34,994 bases of DNA from contig NZ_POQU01000037.1 of the NCBI RefSeq assembly GCF_002938425.1, forward strand, positions 1 through 34,994, given 5' to 3'. Numbering within the stretch: the first letter of the stretch is position 1; each line of letters starts with the position of its first letter. This DNA comes from Blastococcus atacamensis. GTDB lineage: Bacteria; Actinomycetota; Actinomycetes; Mycobacteriales; Geodermatophilaceae. Position numbers and translations under genes: made by a program. Below are positions 16,120 to 23,009 of the stretch, piece after piece. The notes under the pieces are model-generated. The model was not told the origin of the DNA. It ran no database searches and saw only the letters and a program-made list of their open reading frames with translations.

Positions 16120-16734
16120 ATGTCAGAGCCTCCTGCCAGCATCCGTTCCGTGACCCGCACCGAGCACCGCACCCCCGCGCCGCTGCCCCCGGTCGACCTC
16201 ACCCCTGAGGAGGCGGCCGCGATCGTCGCCGCCCTGTCGGGCCGGTCGGGCGGGCCGTTCGCCGAGGCCGGGCAGACGGCGATGGAGAAGGTCCTCACGG
16301 CGCTGGAGCCCGATGCGAGCCGGCGGGCGCGCATGCTGGCCAGCCACCGGTGGCTGGCGTCCGAGGCCGCCCGCGAGGCCGACCTGCGGCGCCGGGTCGA
16401 ACTCGGGCTGGCCGAGCGGCGCGTGCTGGTCCTCGACTACTGCGACCGCCAGCAGCGCTGGTCGGAGCGCACGGTGGAGCCGCAGCTGCTGGCCCGCCAG
16501 GGGGCGCACTGGTTCCTCGTCGCCTGGTGCCGGGAGCGTCAGGAGCTGCGCTGGTTCCGCGAGGACCGGATCAGCGAGGTGCAGGTCCTCGACGAGACCG
16601 CTCCGCGCCGCGAGCTGGACGGCCTCGGTGCTCCCCCGTCGTCCACCCATCCCGCCGGGCGGAAGCTGCCCCGCACGCCGGTCGCCCAGCCGGACGCACG
16701 CCGTCTCCGGTTGCTCCCCGGCGGACTCGTCTGA
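16120..16734 (+). CDS. WYL-domain protein lacking an HTH
   Basis: A 204-residue protein. The region from about residue 85 to 180 is a WYL-like ligand/nucleotide-sensing domain: 'RRRVELGLAERRVLVLDYCD' then 'WSERTVEPQLLARQGAHWFL' then 'RWFREDRISEVQVLDE'. Classical WYL regulators have an N-terminal winged helix; here the N-terminal half is a helical segment rich in Pro, Ala and Glu with no recognisable HTH. The start is ATG 16120, with GGAG nine bases upstream; GTG 16150 is the alternative. It sits between divergent tRNA-Sec and co-directional selD (21-base gap), so it is probably co-transcribed with selD and could sense or regulate something in selenium metabolism. That role is inference. Confidence 0.78.
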   Translation: MSEPPASIRSVTRTEHRTPAPLPPVDLTPEEAAAIVAALSGRSGGPFAEAGQTAMEKVLTALEPDASRRARMLASHRWLASEAAREADLRRRVELGLAERRVLVLDYCDRQQRWSERTVEPQLLARQGAHWFLVAWCRERQELRWFREDRISEVQVLDETAPRRELDGLGAPPSSTHPAGRKLPRTPVAQPDARRLRLLPGGLV

Positions 16735-16755
16735 CGTCGGCCTAGATTCGGTGCC

Positions 16756-17763
16756 GTGACGACCGCACCCGCCCGCATCCGGCTCACGCAGTTCGCCCAC
16801 GGCGGCGGCTGCGCCTGCAAGATCCCGCCCGGCGAGCTCGAGGCCGTGGTCGCCGGGCTCACCGCCCAGGGGCCGGCCGATCCGGCAGCCGAGCTCGTGG
16901 TCGGCCTGGACGACGGCGACGACGCCGCCGTGGTGCGCATCGCCGGCGGGCAGGGCCTGGTCCTCACCACCGACTTCTTCACCCCGGTCGTCGACGACGC
17001 GTACACGTTCGGCCGGATCGCGGCGGCCAACGCGCTGTCCGACATCTACGCGATGGGCGGCACCCCGGTCGTCGCCGTGAACCTGCTGGGCTGGCCGCGG
17101 GACGTGCTGCCCGCGGAGCTCGCTGGGGAGGTGCTGCGGGGTGGCCTCGAGGTGGCGCACGAGGCCGGCTGCCACGTCGGCGGCGGCCACTCGATCGACG
17201 ACCCCGAGCCCAAGTACGGCATGGCGGTCACCGGGATCGTCGACGTCGACCGGATCATCACCAACTCCGGGGCGGTCGCCGGCACCCCGCTGACGCTGTC
17301 CAAGCCGCTCGGCGTCGGGGTGCTCAACAGCCGGATGAAGGCCACCGGCGAGGTGTCGGAGGAGGCGGTCGCCTCGATGACCGCGCTCAACCGCAACGCC
17401 GGCCGGGCCGCGGTCGCCGCCGGGATCCGCGCGGGAACCGACGTCACCGGGTTCGGCCTGCTCGGCCACCTCTACAAGATGGCGCGGGCCAGCGGGGTGA
17501 CGGCGGTCGTCGACGCCGCCGCCGTCCCCTACCTGACCGGTGCCCGCGAGGCCCTGGCCGATGGCTACGTCTCCGGCGGCACCCGCCGCAACCTCGACTG
17601 GGTGCGCCCGCACACCGACCTCTCGGCGGTCCCCGAGGAGGAGGCGCTGCTGCTGGCCGACGCCCAGACCTCCGGTGGCCTGCTGCTCGGTGGCGAGATC
17701 CCGGGCGCGCCGGTGATCGGGGAGTTCGTGCCGCGCCAGGAGCACGCCGTCGTCGTCCGCTGA
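16756..17763 (+). CDS. selD: Selenide, water dikinase SelD (Cys form)
   Basis: Selenophosphate synthetase: ATP + selenide + water gives selenophosphate, AMP and phosphate. 335 residues. The mobile catalytic loop reads HGGGCACKI with Cys19, Cys21 and Lys22; Cys19 is the position that is selenocysteine in some SelD proteins, so this enzyme is the Cys version and does not itself need UAG decoding. 'DDGDDAAVVRI' and 'LTTDFFTPVVDD' carry the metal-binding aspartates, and 'GGHSIDDPEPKYG' is also conserved. The start is GTG 16756, 21 bases after the WYL gene. It converges on the patatin gene with a 10-base gap. Confidence 0.97.
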   Translation: MTTAPARIRLTQFAHGGGCACKIPPGELEAVVAGLTAQGPADPAAELVVGLDDGDDAAVVRIAGGQGLVLTTDFFTPVVDDAYTFGRIAAANALSDIYAMGGTPVVAVNLLGWPRDVLPAELAGEVLRGGLEVAHEAGCHVGGGHSIDDPEPKYGMAVTGIVDVDRIITNSGAVAGTPLTLSKPLGVGVLNSRMKATGEVSEEAVASMTALNRNAGRAAVAAGIRAGTDVTGFGLLGHLYKMARASGVTAVVDAAAVPYLTGAREALADGYVSGGTRRNLDWVRPHTDLSAVPEEEALLLADAQTSGGLLLGGEIPGAPVIGEFVPRQEHAVVVR

Positions 17764-17773
17764 CCTCGAGGGC

Positions 17774-18619
17774 TCAGCTCCAGAAGGAGCGGACCGCCTC
17801 GAGGGTGCCCTCGGCCTGCGCACGGCCCGCCCGGGCCGAGGGCACCCGGGTCGCCGGGTCCAGCGGGTTGCTGCCGAAGGCGGCGACGGCGTCCGCGTCC
17901 CCCAGGACGACGTGCACCCGGGACCTCGTCCCGAGCTGCTCGGCCTCCTGGTCGAGCGTCGGCCCCAGCGGACTGTTCGGGATGCCGCTCATCGGCGCGA
18001 CCACCAGCACCTGGTCGTAGCCCTCCGCCAGGTCCGCGTTGGTGATCGACCGCATGCCGCCGTCCATGTACCGCCGCCCGTCGATGGTGATCGGGGGCCA
18101 CACGCCGGGCACCGCGCAGCTCGCCGCCACCGCGTCGAGCAGCCGGATGCCCGAGGACGCGTCGAAGGCCCGGAACTCGCCGTCCGCGGTGTCGACGGCG
18201 GTGACGAGCAGCCGCTCGGCGGGCCACTCCGGATCGCCGATCCGGCCCTCGATGATGGCCCGCCGCTCCCCCTCCGGCACCGCCGAGGAACGCAGGGCCA
18301 GCGCGCCGATCCGGGCTCGCGCGTCCTGCTGCCCCGACGCACCGGCGAGGGCCGCGCCGAAGGCGGTCATCATCGCCATGCCGTCGAACTCCACGCGCGG
18401 CTCGCCGGCCGGCACCGGCCCGAGCTGGCTCTCGTACAGCTCCTCCAGGCTGCCGCGGGTGCGCAGGAGGGTGCCCACGATCGAGCCGGCCGACGTCCCG
18501 ACGACCAGGTCGGCGTCGCGGACGTCGACGCCCTGGGCGGCCCAGCCGCTGAGCAGACCGATCTCCCAGGCGATGCCGGCGACGCCGCCGCCTCCGAGCA
18601 CGAGCGCGCGTGACGGCAC
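17774..18619 (-). CDS. Patatin-like phospholipase
   Basis: Patatin-fold lipid acyl hydrolase of 281 residues. The glycine-rich oxyanion loop is LGGGGVAG (residues 8-15), the nucleophile elbow is GTSAGS with Ser43, and the catalytic Asp is Asp186 in MDGGM. No signal peptide or membrane segment, so probably cytosolic or membrane-peripheral. The start is GTG 18619, with AAGGAG seven bases upstream; a longer frame to 18685 lacks this. Physiological substrate unknown. Confidence 0.88.
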   Translation of the reverse strand: MPSRALVLGGGGVAGIAWEIGLLSGWAAQGVDVRDADLVVGTSAGSIVGTLLRTRGSLEELYESQLGPVPAGEPRVEFDGMAMMTAFGAALAGASGQQDARARIGALALRSSAVPEGERRAIIEGRIGDPEWPAERLLVTAVDTADGEFRAFDASSGIRLLDAVAASCAVPGVWPPITIDGRRYMDGGMRSITNADLAEGYDQVLVVAPMSGIPNSPLGPTLDQEAEQLGTRSRVHVVLGDADAVAAFGSNPLDPATRVPSARAGRAQAEGTLEAVRSFWS

Positions 18620-18734
18620 GGACCAACTCCTTGCACAGACCAACGAGACGCCGGTCACGCTAGGCACTTCCGGCTTGCGGTGCAACGGTGGCGTTCAGCG
18701 CGCCGCCGCCTCCGCCGCGGGTGCATCCACGGCC

Positions 18735-18993
18735 GGATGGGGCTGCGCGTCCGTCAACGCCTACGCCCAGGTCGCGGGACCGAACGCCCCGCCCCGCCGG
18801 TCGTCCGCGCCGAGAGAAGTGGATGCGCCGGCGGTTCACCGAGCTGCTTGCCGACACCGGGGGCGCCGACGCCCAACGCGTCGGCGCGACGGTCCACCTG
18901 CACCACGAGGGCGCACTGGTCGCGTCCACCGCGGGCGACGACCCCGGCGCCCTGGCCACGGCCCGAAAGGCAGCGGCACGGCTCGTCGGTTAG
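18735..18993 (+). pseudogene. Remnant of a TetR-family regulator (C-terminal part, frameshifted)
   Basis: Three frames in succession spell the C-terminal ligand domain of a TetR regulator. Frame of 18735 gives 'GCASVNAYAQVAGPNAP', a shift then gives 'VVRAE', and a second shift gives 'EKWMRRRFTELLADTG' running on to 'HLHHEGALVASTAGDDPGAL'. The second shift looks like a duplicated GA in 'GAGAGAAG'. The N-terminal HTH half is missing. The last frame alone (ATG 18823 to TAG 18993, 56 codons) could be miscalled as a small gene. The intact ancestor probably regulated the oxidoreductase that starts 10 bases later. Confidence 0.72.
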
Positions 18994-19003
18994 GTTCGCG
19001 ATC

Positions 19004-19969
19004 ATGCTGGCTGCCTTCGTCTCCACCCCCGCCCCGAAGGACCCGCTCTCCGTCCTGGAGATCGGCGAGCGCCCCGAGCCGGAGGCGCCCGAGGGCTGGA
19101 CGACGATCCAGGTCAAGGCCGTCTCCCTCAACCACCACGATCTGTTCAGCCTCCAGGGCATCGGGCTGCCGGCCGAACGGATGCCGATGATCCTGGGCAC
19201 CGACGCCGCCGGTCTCGACGAGGACGGCAACGAGGTCGTCGTCCACGGCGTCGTCTCCACCCCCGACTGGAGAGGCGACGAGACGCTCGACCCGAAGCGG
19301 TCGCTGCTGTCGGAGGTGCACCAGGGCTCGATGGCGGAGAGGGTCGCCGTTCCCCGCCGCAACCTGCTGTCCAAGCCCGCCGAGCTGTCGTTCGCCGAGG
19401 CCGCCTGTCTGCCCACCGCGTGGCTCACCGCCTACCGCATGCTGTTCGTGAAGTCCGGGCTGCGCCCGGGCCAGACGGTCCTGGTGCAGGGTGCCAGCGG
19501 CGGCGTGGCGACGGCGCTGATCGTGCTCGGCCGAGCAGCCGGCTACCGGATCTGGGTGACCGGGCGCAGCGAGGAGAAGCGCGCCGCAGCCCTGGCGCTC
19601 GGTGCCGAGCAGGCCTTCGAGAGCGGAGCGCGCCTGCCCGAGCGGGTCGACGGCGTGATGGAGACCGTCGGCGAGGCGACGTGGAGCCACAGCATCAAGT
19701 CGCTGAAGCCCGGTGGCGTCATCGTCACCTCCGGCGCCACCACCGGCTTCAACCCCGGCGCCGAGCTCAACCGGGTCTTCTTCACCCAGCTGTCGGTCAT
19801 AGGCTCGACCATGGGCACCAAGGCCGAGCTGGAGGCGCTGATCCAGATGTGCGCCGTCACCGGCATCCGGCCGCAGATCGATGTCGAGCTGCCGCTGGCC
19901 GACGCCCGCGAGGGCTTCGCCCGCATGCTCGAGGGCCGCACCAACGGGAAGATCGTCTTCACGCTCTGA
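19004..19969 (+). CDS. Zinc-binding alcohol dehydrogenase family / quinone-oxidoreductase-like protein
   Basis: Medium-chain dehydrogenase/reductase of 321 residues. The N-terminal GroES-like part has 'SLNHHDLFSLQGIGLP' and 'MILGTDAAG'. The nucleotide-binding fold starts at 'VLVQGASGGVATALIVLGRA', followed by 'VTGRSEEKRAAALALGAEQA'. The zinc-ligand pattern of true alcohol dehydrogenases (GHE, Cys cluster) is absent, so it is a zinc-free quinone-reductase or enoyl-reductase type using NADPH. The start is ATG 19004. It lies downstream of the decayed TetR gene and converges on gdx across the dispersed repeat. Confidence 0.9.
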   Translation: MLAAFVSTPAPKDPLSVLEIGERPEPEAPEGWTTIQVKAVSLNHHDLFSLQGIGLPAERMPMILGTDAAGLDEDGNEVVVHGVVSTPDWRGDETLDPKRSLLSEVHQGSMAERVAVPRRNLLSKPAELSFAEAACLPTAWLTAYRMLFVKSGLRPGQTVLVQGASGGVATALIVLGRAAGYRIWVTGRSEEKRAAALALGAEQAFESGARLPERVDGVMETVGEATWSHSIKSLKPGGVIVTSGATTGFNPGAELNRVFFTQLSVIGSTMGTKAELEALIQMCAVTGIRPQIDVELPLADAREGFARMLEGRTNGKIVFTL

Positions 19970-20004
19970 GAAGCCCGCGCGTCCTCCGCGACGCGCCGCC
20001 GGAC

Positions 20005-20059
20005 GGCCCCGTCCCGGTCCCGCCCCGAGCTTGCGAAGGGTGGTGAGGACGGGGTCCTT
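20005..20059 (-). repeat. Dispersed intergenic repeat, copy 2 (terminator-like)
   Basis: A 55-base relative of the element at 10169-10224: five substitutions and one indel over 56 aligned columns. It sits two bases past the gdx stop, in the same orientation relative to the preceding minus-strand gene as copy 1. Here it also separates two convergent genes and may serve both. Confidence 0.75.
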
Positions 20060-20061
20060 CG

Positions 20062-20376
20062 TCAGTGCAGGACCTTGAGCCCGACGACGCAGCCCACGAT
20101 GCCGGCCAGGAGCAGCAGTTTCACCACCGACACCGCCTCGGCCCCGGTGACCATCGCGTAGACGACGGTGAGCACCGCGCCGATGCCCACCCACACGGCG
20201 TAGGCGGTGCCGAGCGGCAGCTCCCGCATGGCGTAGGCAAGGCCGCCCATGCTCCCGGCCAGCGCGACGGCGAACAGCACCGTGGGCCACAGCCGGCTGA
20301 AGCCCTCCGAGCGGTCCAGGGCCGCAGCCCACACCGCCTCGAGCATCCCCGAGACCACCAGCACCAACCACGACAT
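20062..20376 (-). CDS. gdx: Guanidinium exporter Gdx (SMR family)
   Basis: Small multidrug resistance family transporter of 104 residues with four transmembrane helices. The proton/substrate-coupling glutamate is Glu13 in 'MSWLVLVVSGMLEAVWA', with the following Trp, as in Gdx/SugE exporters. The segment 'LPLGTAYAVWVGIGAVLTVV' is the family signature. Gdx proteins exchange guanidinium for protons across the inner membrane. The start is ATG 20376, with GAGGAG six to eight bases upstream. The guanidine-III riboswitch whose 3' strand runs up to that ribosome site makes the guanidinium assignment strong. Confidence 0.93.
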   Translation of the reverse strand: MSWLVLVVSGMLEAVWAAALDRSEGFSRLWPTVLFAVALAGSMGGLAYAMRELPLGTAYAVWVGIGAVLTVVYAMVTGAEAVSVVKLLLLAGIVGCVVGLKVLH

Positions 20377-20389
20377 CGCGGGCTCCTCT

Positions 20390-20432
20390 GGCGCCGTCTT
20401 GTCGCACACCGGGTACGGCACCGCTCGTCCGG
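20390..20432 (-). promoter_or_regulatory. Guanidine-III riboswitch
   Basis: On the minus strand the 43 bases carry the guanidine-III (ykkC-III) signature: CCGGACGAG at the 5' end, GCCGTACCCGG in the middle, and GACAAGACGGCGCC at the 3' end. The CCGG/CCGG stem and the GCCGT/ACGGC pseudoknot pairing can both form, as in the Thermobifida fusca aptamer. The 3' strand ends five bases before the gdx Shine-Dalgarno, which indicates translational control with guanidine as inducer. Confidence 0.92.
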
Positions 20433-20475
20433 GAGCCGTGGTCGCGGCTCGGCCCGACCATAGCCCGACCCACGA

Positions 20476-20522
20476 GTGTCAATAAAGGTTGACACCCCTC
20501 GCGAGGGCAACCTAGGTTGACA
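20476..20522 (+). promoter_or_regulatory. Paired operator sites upstream of the HTH/Clp-N genes
   Basis: Site 1 is GTGTCAA-taaagg-TTGACAC (20476-20495), a perfect 7-bp inverted repeat. Site 2 is CAACCTAGGTTG (20508-20519), continuing to TTGACA at 20522. Both share AGGTTGACA, suggesting a palindromic consensus TGTCAACCTAGGTTGACA with the two centres about 28 bp apart. Site 2 ends three bases before the ATG at 20526. The HTH protein encoded immediately downstream is the obvious candidate binder. Confidence 0.6.
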
Positions 20523-20525
20523 GCC

Positions 20526-20759
20526 ATGGCCGACACAGCAGAGGTGGCCACCGCCGCCGGCAGCAAGGACCCGTCCGTGGGTCTGAAGGCGGTCCGGTCG
20601 ATGCGGGTGCTCGTCGAGCGGCTGGAAGCCCTCCAGGTGCAGAACGCCCGCGATCAGGGCTGGACCTGGGAGCAGATCGCCCAGCAGCTCGGCGTCACCC
20701 GGCAGGCGGTGCACAAGAAGTACGCGAGCGGTCGCGGGCCGCTCCGACGGAAGGACTGA
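20526..20759 (+). CDS. Small HTH DNA-binding protein
   Basis: A 77-residue protein with a clear helix-turn-helix at about residues 48-66 ('TWEQIAQQLGVTRQAVHKKY'), an alpha-helical region before it and a basic tail. No sensor domain is present. The start is ATG 20526. The gene is followed after two bases by the Clp-N protein gene, so the two form one unit, and two inverted repeats just before the start suggest autoregulation. I recognise the HTH/Clp-N pairing as recurrent in actinobacteria but know no established function. Confidence 0.85.
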   Translation: MADTAEVATAAGSKDPSVGLKAVRSMRVLVERLEALQVQNARDQGWTWEQIAQQLGVTRQAVHKKYASGRGPLRRKD

Positions 20760-20761
20760 CC

Positions 20762-21298
20762 ATGTTCGAACGATTCACCCCCGAGGCGCGGGCGGTCGTC
20801 GTCGCCGCCCAGCAGGAGGCCCGGACCCTGCGCTCCCCCACGATCGGCACCGAACACCTGCTGCTCGCCCTGCTCCGGGGGCAGACCCCGTCCGCGGCGG
20901 TCCTGACCCGGCACGGGCTGGCGGCCGACGAGGTCACCGCCGACGTCGTCCGGTTCACCGGCAGCGACGACCTGGACGCCGACGCCCTGACCAGCGTGGG
21001 CATCGACCTCGATGCCGTCCGCAGCAGCGTCGAGGCCGCCTTCGGCCCCGGAGCGCTCGACGACCCGAAGCGCACCCCGGGGCGCGGCGGGCACATCCCG
21101 TTCACCCCGCGGGCGAAGAAGGTGCTGGAGCTGTCGCTGCGCGAGGCGCTGGCGATGAAGTCCCGCAGCATCGCCGACGGTCACATCGCGCTCGGCCTGC
21201 TCCGCGAGGGCGAGGGCCTGGCGATGAAGGTGCTGTCCGACCGCGGCGTCGACGCGGTCAGCCTCCGGCGGGACCTCGCGCTGGTCCTGAACTCCTGA
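20762..21298 (+). CDS. Stand-alone Clp N-domain protein
   Basis: A 178-residue protein made of two Clp N-terminal repeats, the adaptor/substrate-recognition domain of ClpA/ClpC. The first repeat is 'FTPEARAVVVAAQQEARTL' with 'IGTEHLLLALLRG'; the second is 'FTPRAKKVLELSLREALAM' with 'IADGHIALGLLREGEG'. It lacks the AAA+ ATPase modules entirely, so it cannot unfold proteins by itself. It could bind or sequester Clp clients, adaptors or the phospho-arginine-type ligands the ClpC domain binds; this is inference. The last 41 bases overlap the 3' end of the convergent MFS gene. Confidence 0.9.
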   Translation: MFERFTPEARAVVVAAQQEARTLRSPTIGTEHLLLALLRGQTPSAAVLTRHGLAADEVTADVVRFTGSDDLDADALTSVGIDLDAVRSSVEAAFGPGALDDPKRTPGRGGHIPFTPRAKKVLELSLREALAMKSRSIADGHIALGLLREGEGLAMKVLSDRGVDAVSLRRDLALVLNS

Positions 21299-23009
21299 GC
21301 AGTGCCAGCGCCGCGACCGCTGCCAGCGACGCCGCTCCGGCCGCCCCGGCGAAGACGGTGTGCAGCTGGGTGAGCAGCGCGGCCTCGGTCGCGGCGTCGT
21401 AGGCGGCGCAGTCGGCCGGCGTCGAGGGGCACAGCTGCATCGGCGTCCCGATGGCCGCCACCTCGGCGGTGAACCGGCGGAGCGCGACGGCGGTGAGCAG
21501 GGAGAGCCCCACCAGCATCCCCACGGTCCGCGCGACGACGGCCAGCGCTCCGGCGCTGCCGTGCACCTCCGACCGGGTGACGGCGAGCAGGACGGCGTTC
21601 ACCGGGGCGATCGCCAGGCCGAAGCCGAGGCCCGCCGCCAGCAGGACCAACCAGGAGCCCGCGCCGTCCAGCGCCGCCTGGTCCCAGCGGGTCATGGCGC
21701 CGAACGCGGCGGCGGCCAGCGCCATGCCGCCCGCGGCCACCAGCCGCGGGGCGGCGATCCGGCACAGCCATCCACCGGCCACCGCGCCCACCGGGACGGC
21801 GACCAGCAGCCGCACCAGGACCAGCGCCGCGCCCAGCTGGTCGCCCGGGGTCGTGGTCGCGCGGGCGAAGAGCGGGATGTCGACCAGCGCGGCCACCAGC
21901 GCCACGCCGACGAGCAGGTTGACGACCAGCGCACCCCAGGCACCCCGCGGCCGCAGCGCGTCCAGCGGCAGCACGGGGTCGGCCGCCCGCCGCTCGTGCA
22001 GCACGAACAGCACCCCCGCGATGCCGGACAGCGGCAGCAGCACCCAGCCGTGCGCCACGACCTGCGTCTCGGGATCGGCCGCGGCGAACGCCCACACCAG
22101 CGCGCCCAGCGCGACGACGGCGAGGAGCGACCCCACGACGTCGACCCCGCGGGCCAGCGCTCCGAGACCGCGGAGCGGGAGCACCGCCCCGTCCGGGTGC
22201 AGCAGGCTCCTCGCGACCAGCGCGGCACCCGCGACCAGCGCTGCGAGCACCAGCGGCGTCGTCTCCGGCACCGCCTCGACGAGAGGGACGTAGAGCAACC
22301 CCAGGGTGACGTCCTCGGCCAGGGCCGCGGGCTCGGCCAGCTGCAGCCCGAGCGCGGCGACCGACAGGGCCGCCAGGGCCGCGGCGACGACGTCGGGACG
22401 CCGCACCCGCCCGGCCACGGCGACCCCGACGGCCAGCCCGAGGCCCAGCAGCAGGTTGAGCCAGAAGATCGCCCGCCAGTCCGCGACGGCGAGGACCGCG
22501 GCGCCGGCGAGCGGACCGAGGACGGCGCCGGCCTCCTGGACGGCGCCGACGACGCCGAGCGGCACCGAACGCCGCTCGGGCGGCCATCGATCGGCCACCA
22601 GCGCGAGGGTGGCCGGAACGAGCCCGCCGGCGCCGATGCCCTGCAGTCCACGGCCGGCGACGGCGGGGCCGAGGGAGTCCGCCGTCGCGGTGAGCAGCGA
22701 GCCGAGGGCGAACAGCAGCAGGCACCCGATGAGCACCGGGGTGCGGCCGCGCAGGTCGGCGAGGCGGCCCAGCAGCGGCAGCGTGGCGGTGTAACCGAGC
22801 AGGAAGCCGCCGACGATCGGTGTCGCCCGCTGCAGGTCGTCCAGGCCGACGCCGACCCCGGTCAGGATGTCGGGCAGCGCCAGGACGACGACGTAGGTGT
22901 CGGCGGCGGTGACCAGGACCGCGAGCGTGGCGAGGGCGACCGCCGTCAGTCCCGGGACGCGGGCGGCGGCCGGGGCCTCAGCCGGGAGCGGGAGCGGTGA
23001 TCTCGACAT
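21258..23009 (-). CDS. MFS transporter, P55-like (DHA2 type)
   Basis: Major facilitator protein of 583 residues, consistent with the 14-helix DHA2 class. Motif A is GRLADLRGRTPVL (residues 81-93), and TM1 carries 'AADTYVVVLALPDIL'. It starts inside the 3' end of the lipoprotein gene (32-base overlap, ATG 23009). The LprG-like lipoprotein plus MFS order is that of the mycobacterial lprG-Rv1410c (P55) operon, which moves triacylglycerides and lipoglycans toward the outer envelope. By synteny the same role is likely here, though antibiotic efflux is the usual annotation. The 3' end overlaps the Clp-N gene on the other strand. Confidence 0.88.
   Translation of the reverse strand: MSRSPLPLPAEAPAAARVPGLTAVALATLAVLVTAADTYVVVLALPDILTGVGVGLDDLQRATPIVGGFLLGYTATLPLLGRLADLRGRTPVLIGCLLLFALGSLLTATADSLGPAVAGRGLQGIGAGGLVPATLALVADRWPPERRSVPLGVVGAVQEAGAVLGPLAGAAVLAVADWRAIFWLNLLLGLGLAVGVAVAGRVRRPDVVAAALAALSVAALGLQLAEPAALAEDVTLGLLYVPLVEAVPETTPLVLAALVAGAALVARSLLHPDGAVLPLRGLGALARGVDVVGSLLAVVALGALVWAFAAADPETQVVAHGWVLLPLSGIAGVLFVLHERRAADPVLPLDALRPRGAWGALVVNLLVGVALVAALVDIPLFARATTTPGDQLGAALVLVRLLVAVPVGAVAGGWLCRIAAPRLVAAGGMALAAAAFGAMTRWDQAALDGAGSWLVLLAAGLGFGLAIAPVNAVLLAVTRSEVHGSAGALAVVARTVGMLVGLSLLTAVALRRFTAEVAAIGTPMQLCPSTPADCAAYDAATEAALLTQLHTVFAGAAGAASLAAVAALALLRSSGPARGPAGG

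Noticed and set aside
16808-16826. SelD as a possible UAG-encoded selenoprotein
   Set aside because: The catalytic loop reads Cys-Ala-Cys with TGC codons; no TAG is in frame in the gene.
18991-18993. TAG at the end of the TetR remnant as a possible selenocysteine codon
   Set aside because: The frame already lies in a decayed gene; translation beyond the TAG shows no family-like sequence and simply overlaps the oxidoreductase in the wrong frame.
20062-20376. QacE-type multidrug exporter
   Set aside because: The upstream guanidine-III riboswitch and the Gdx/SugE-like N-terminus favour a guanidinium exporter.
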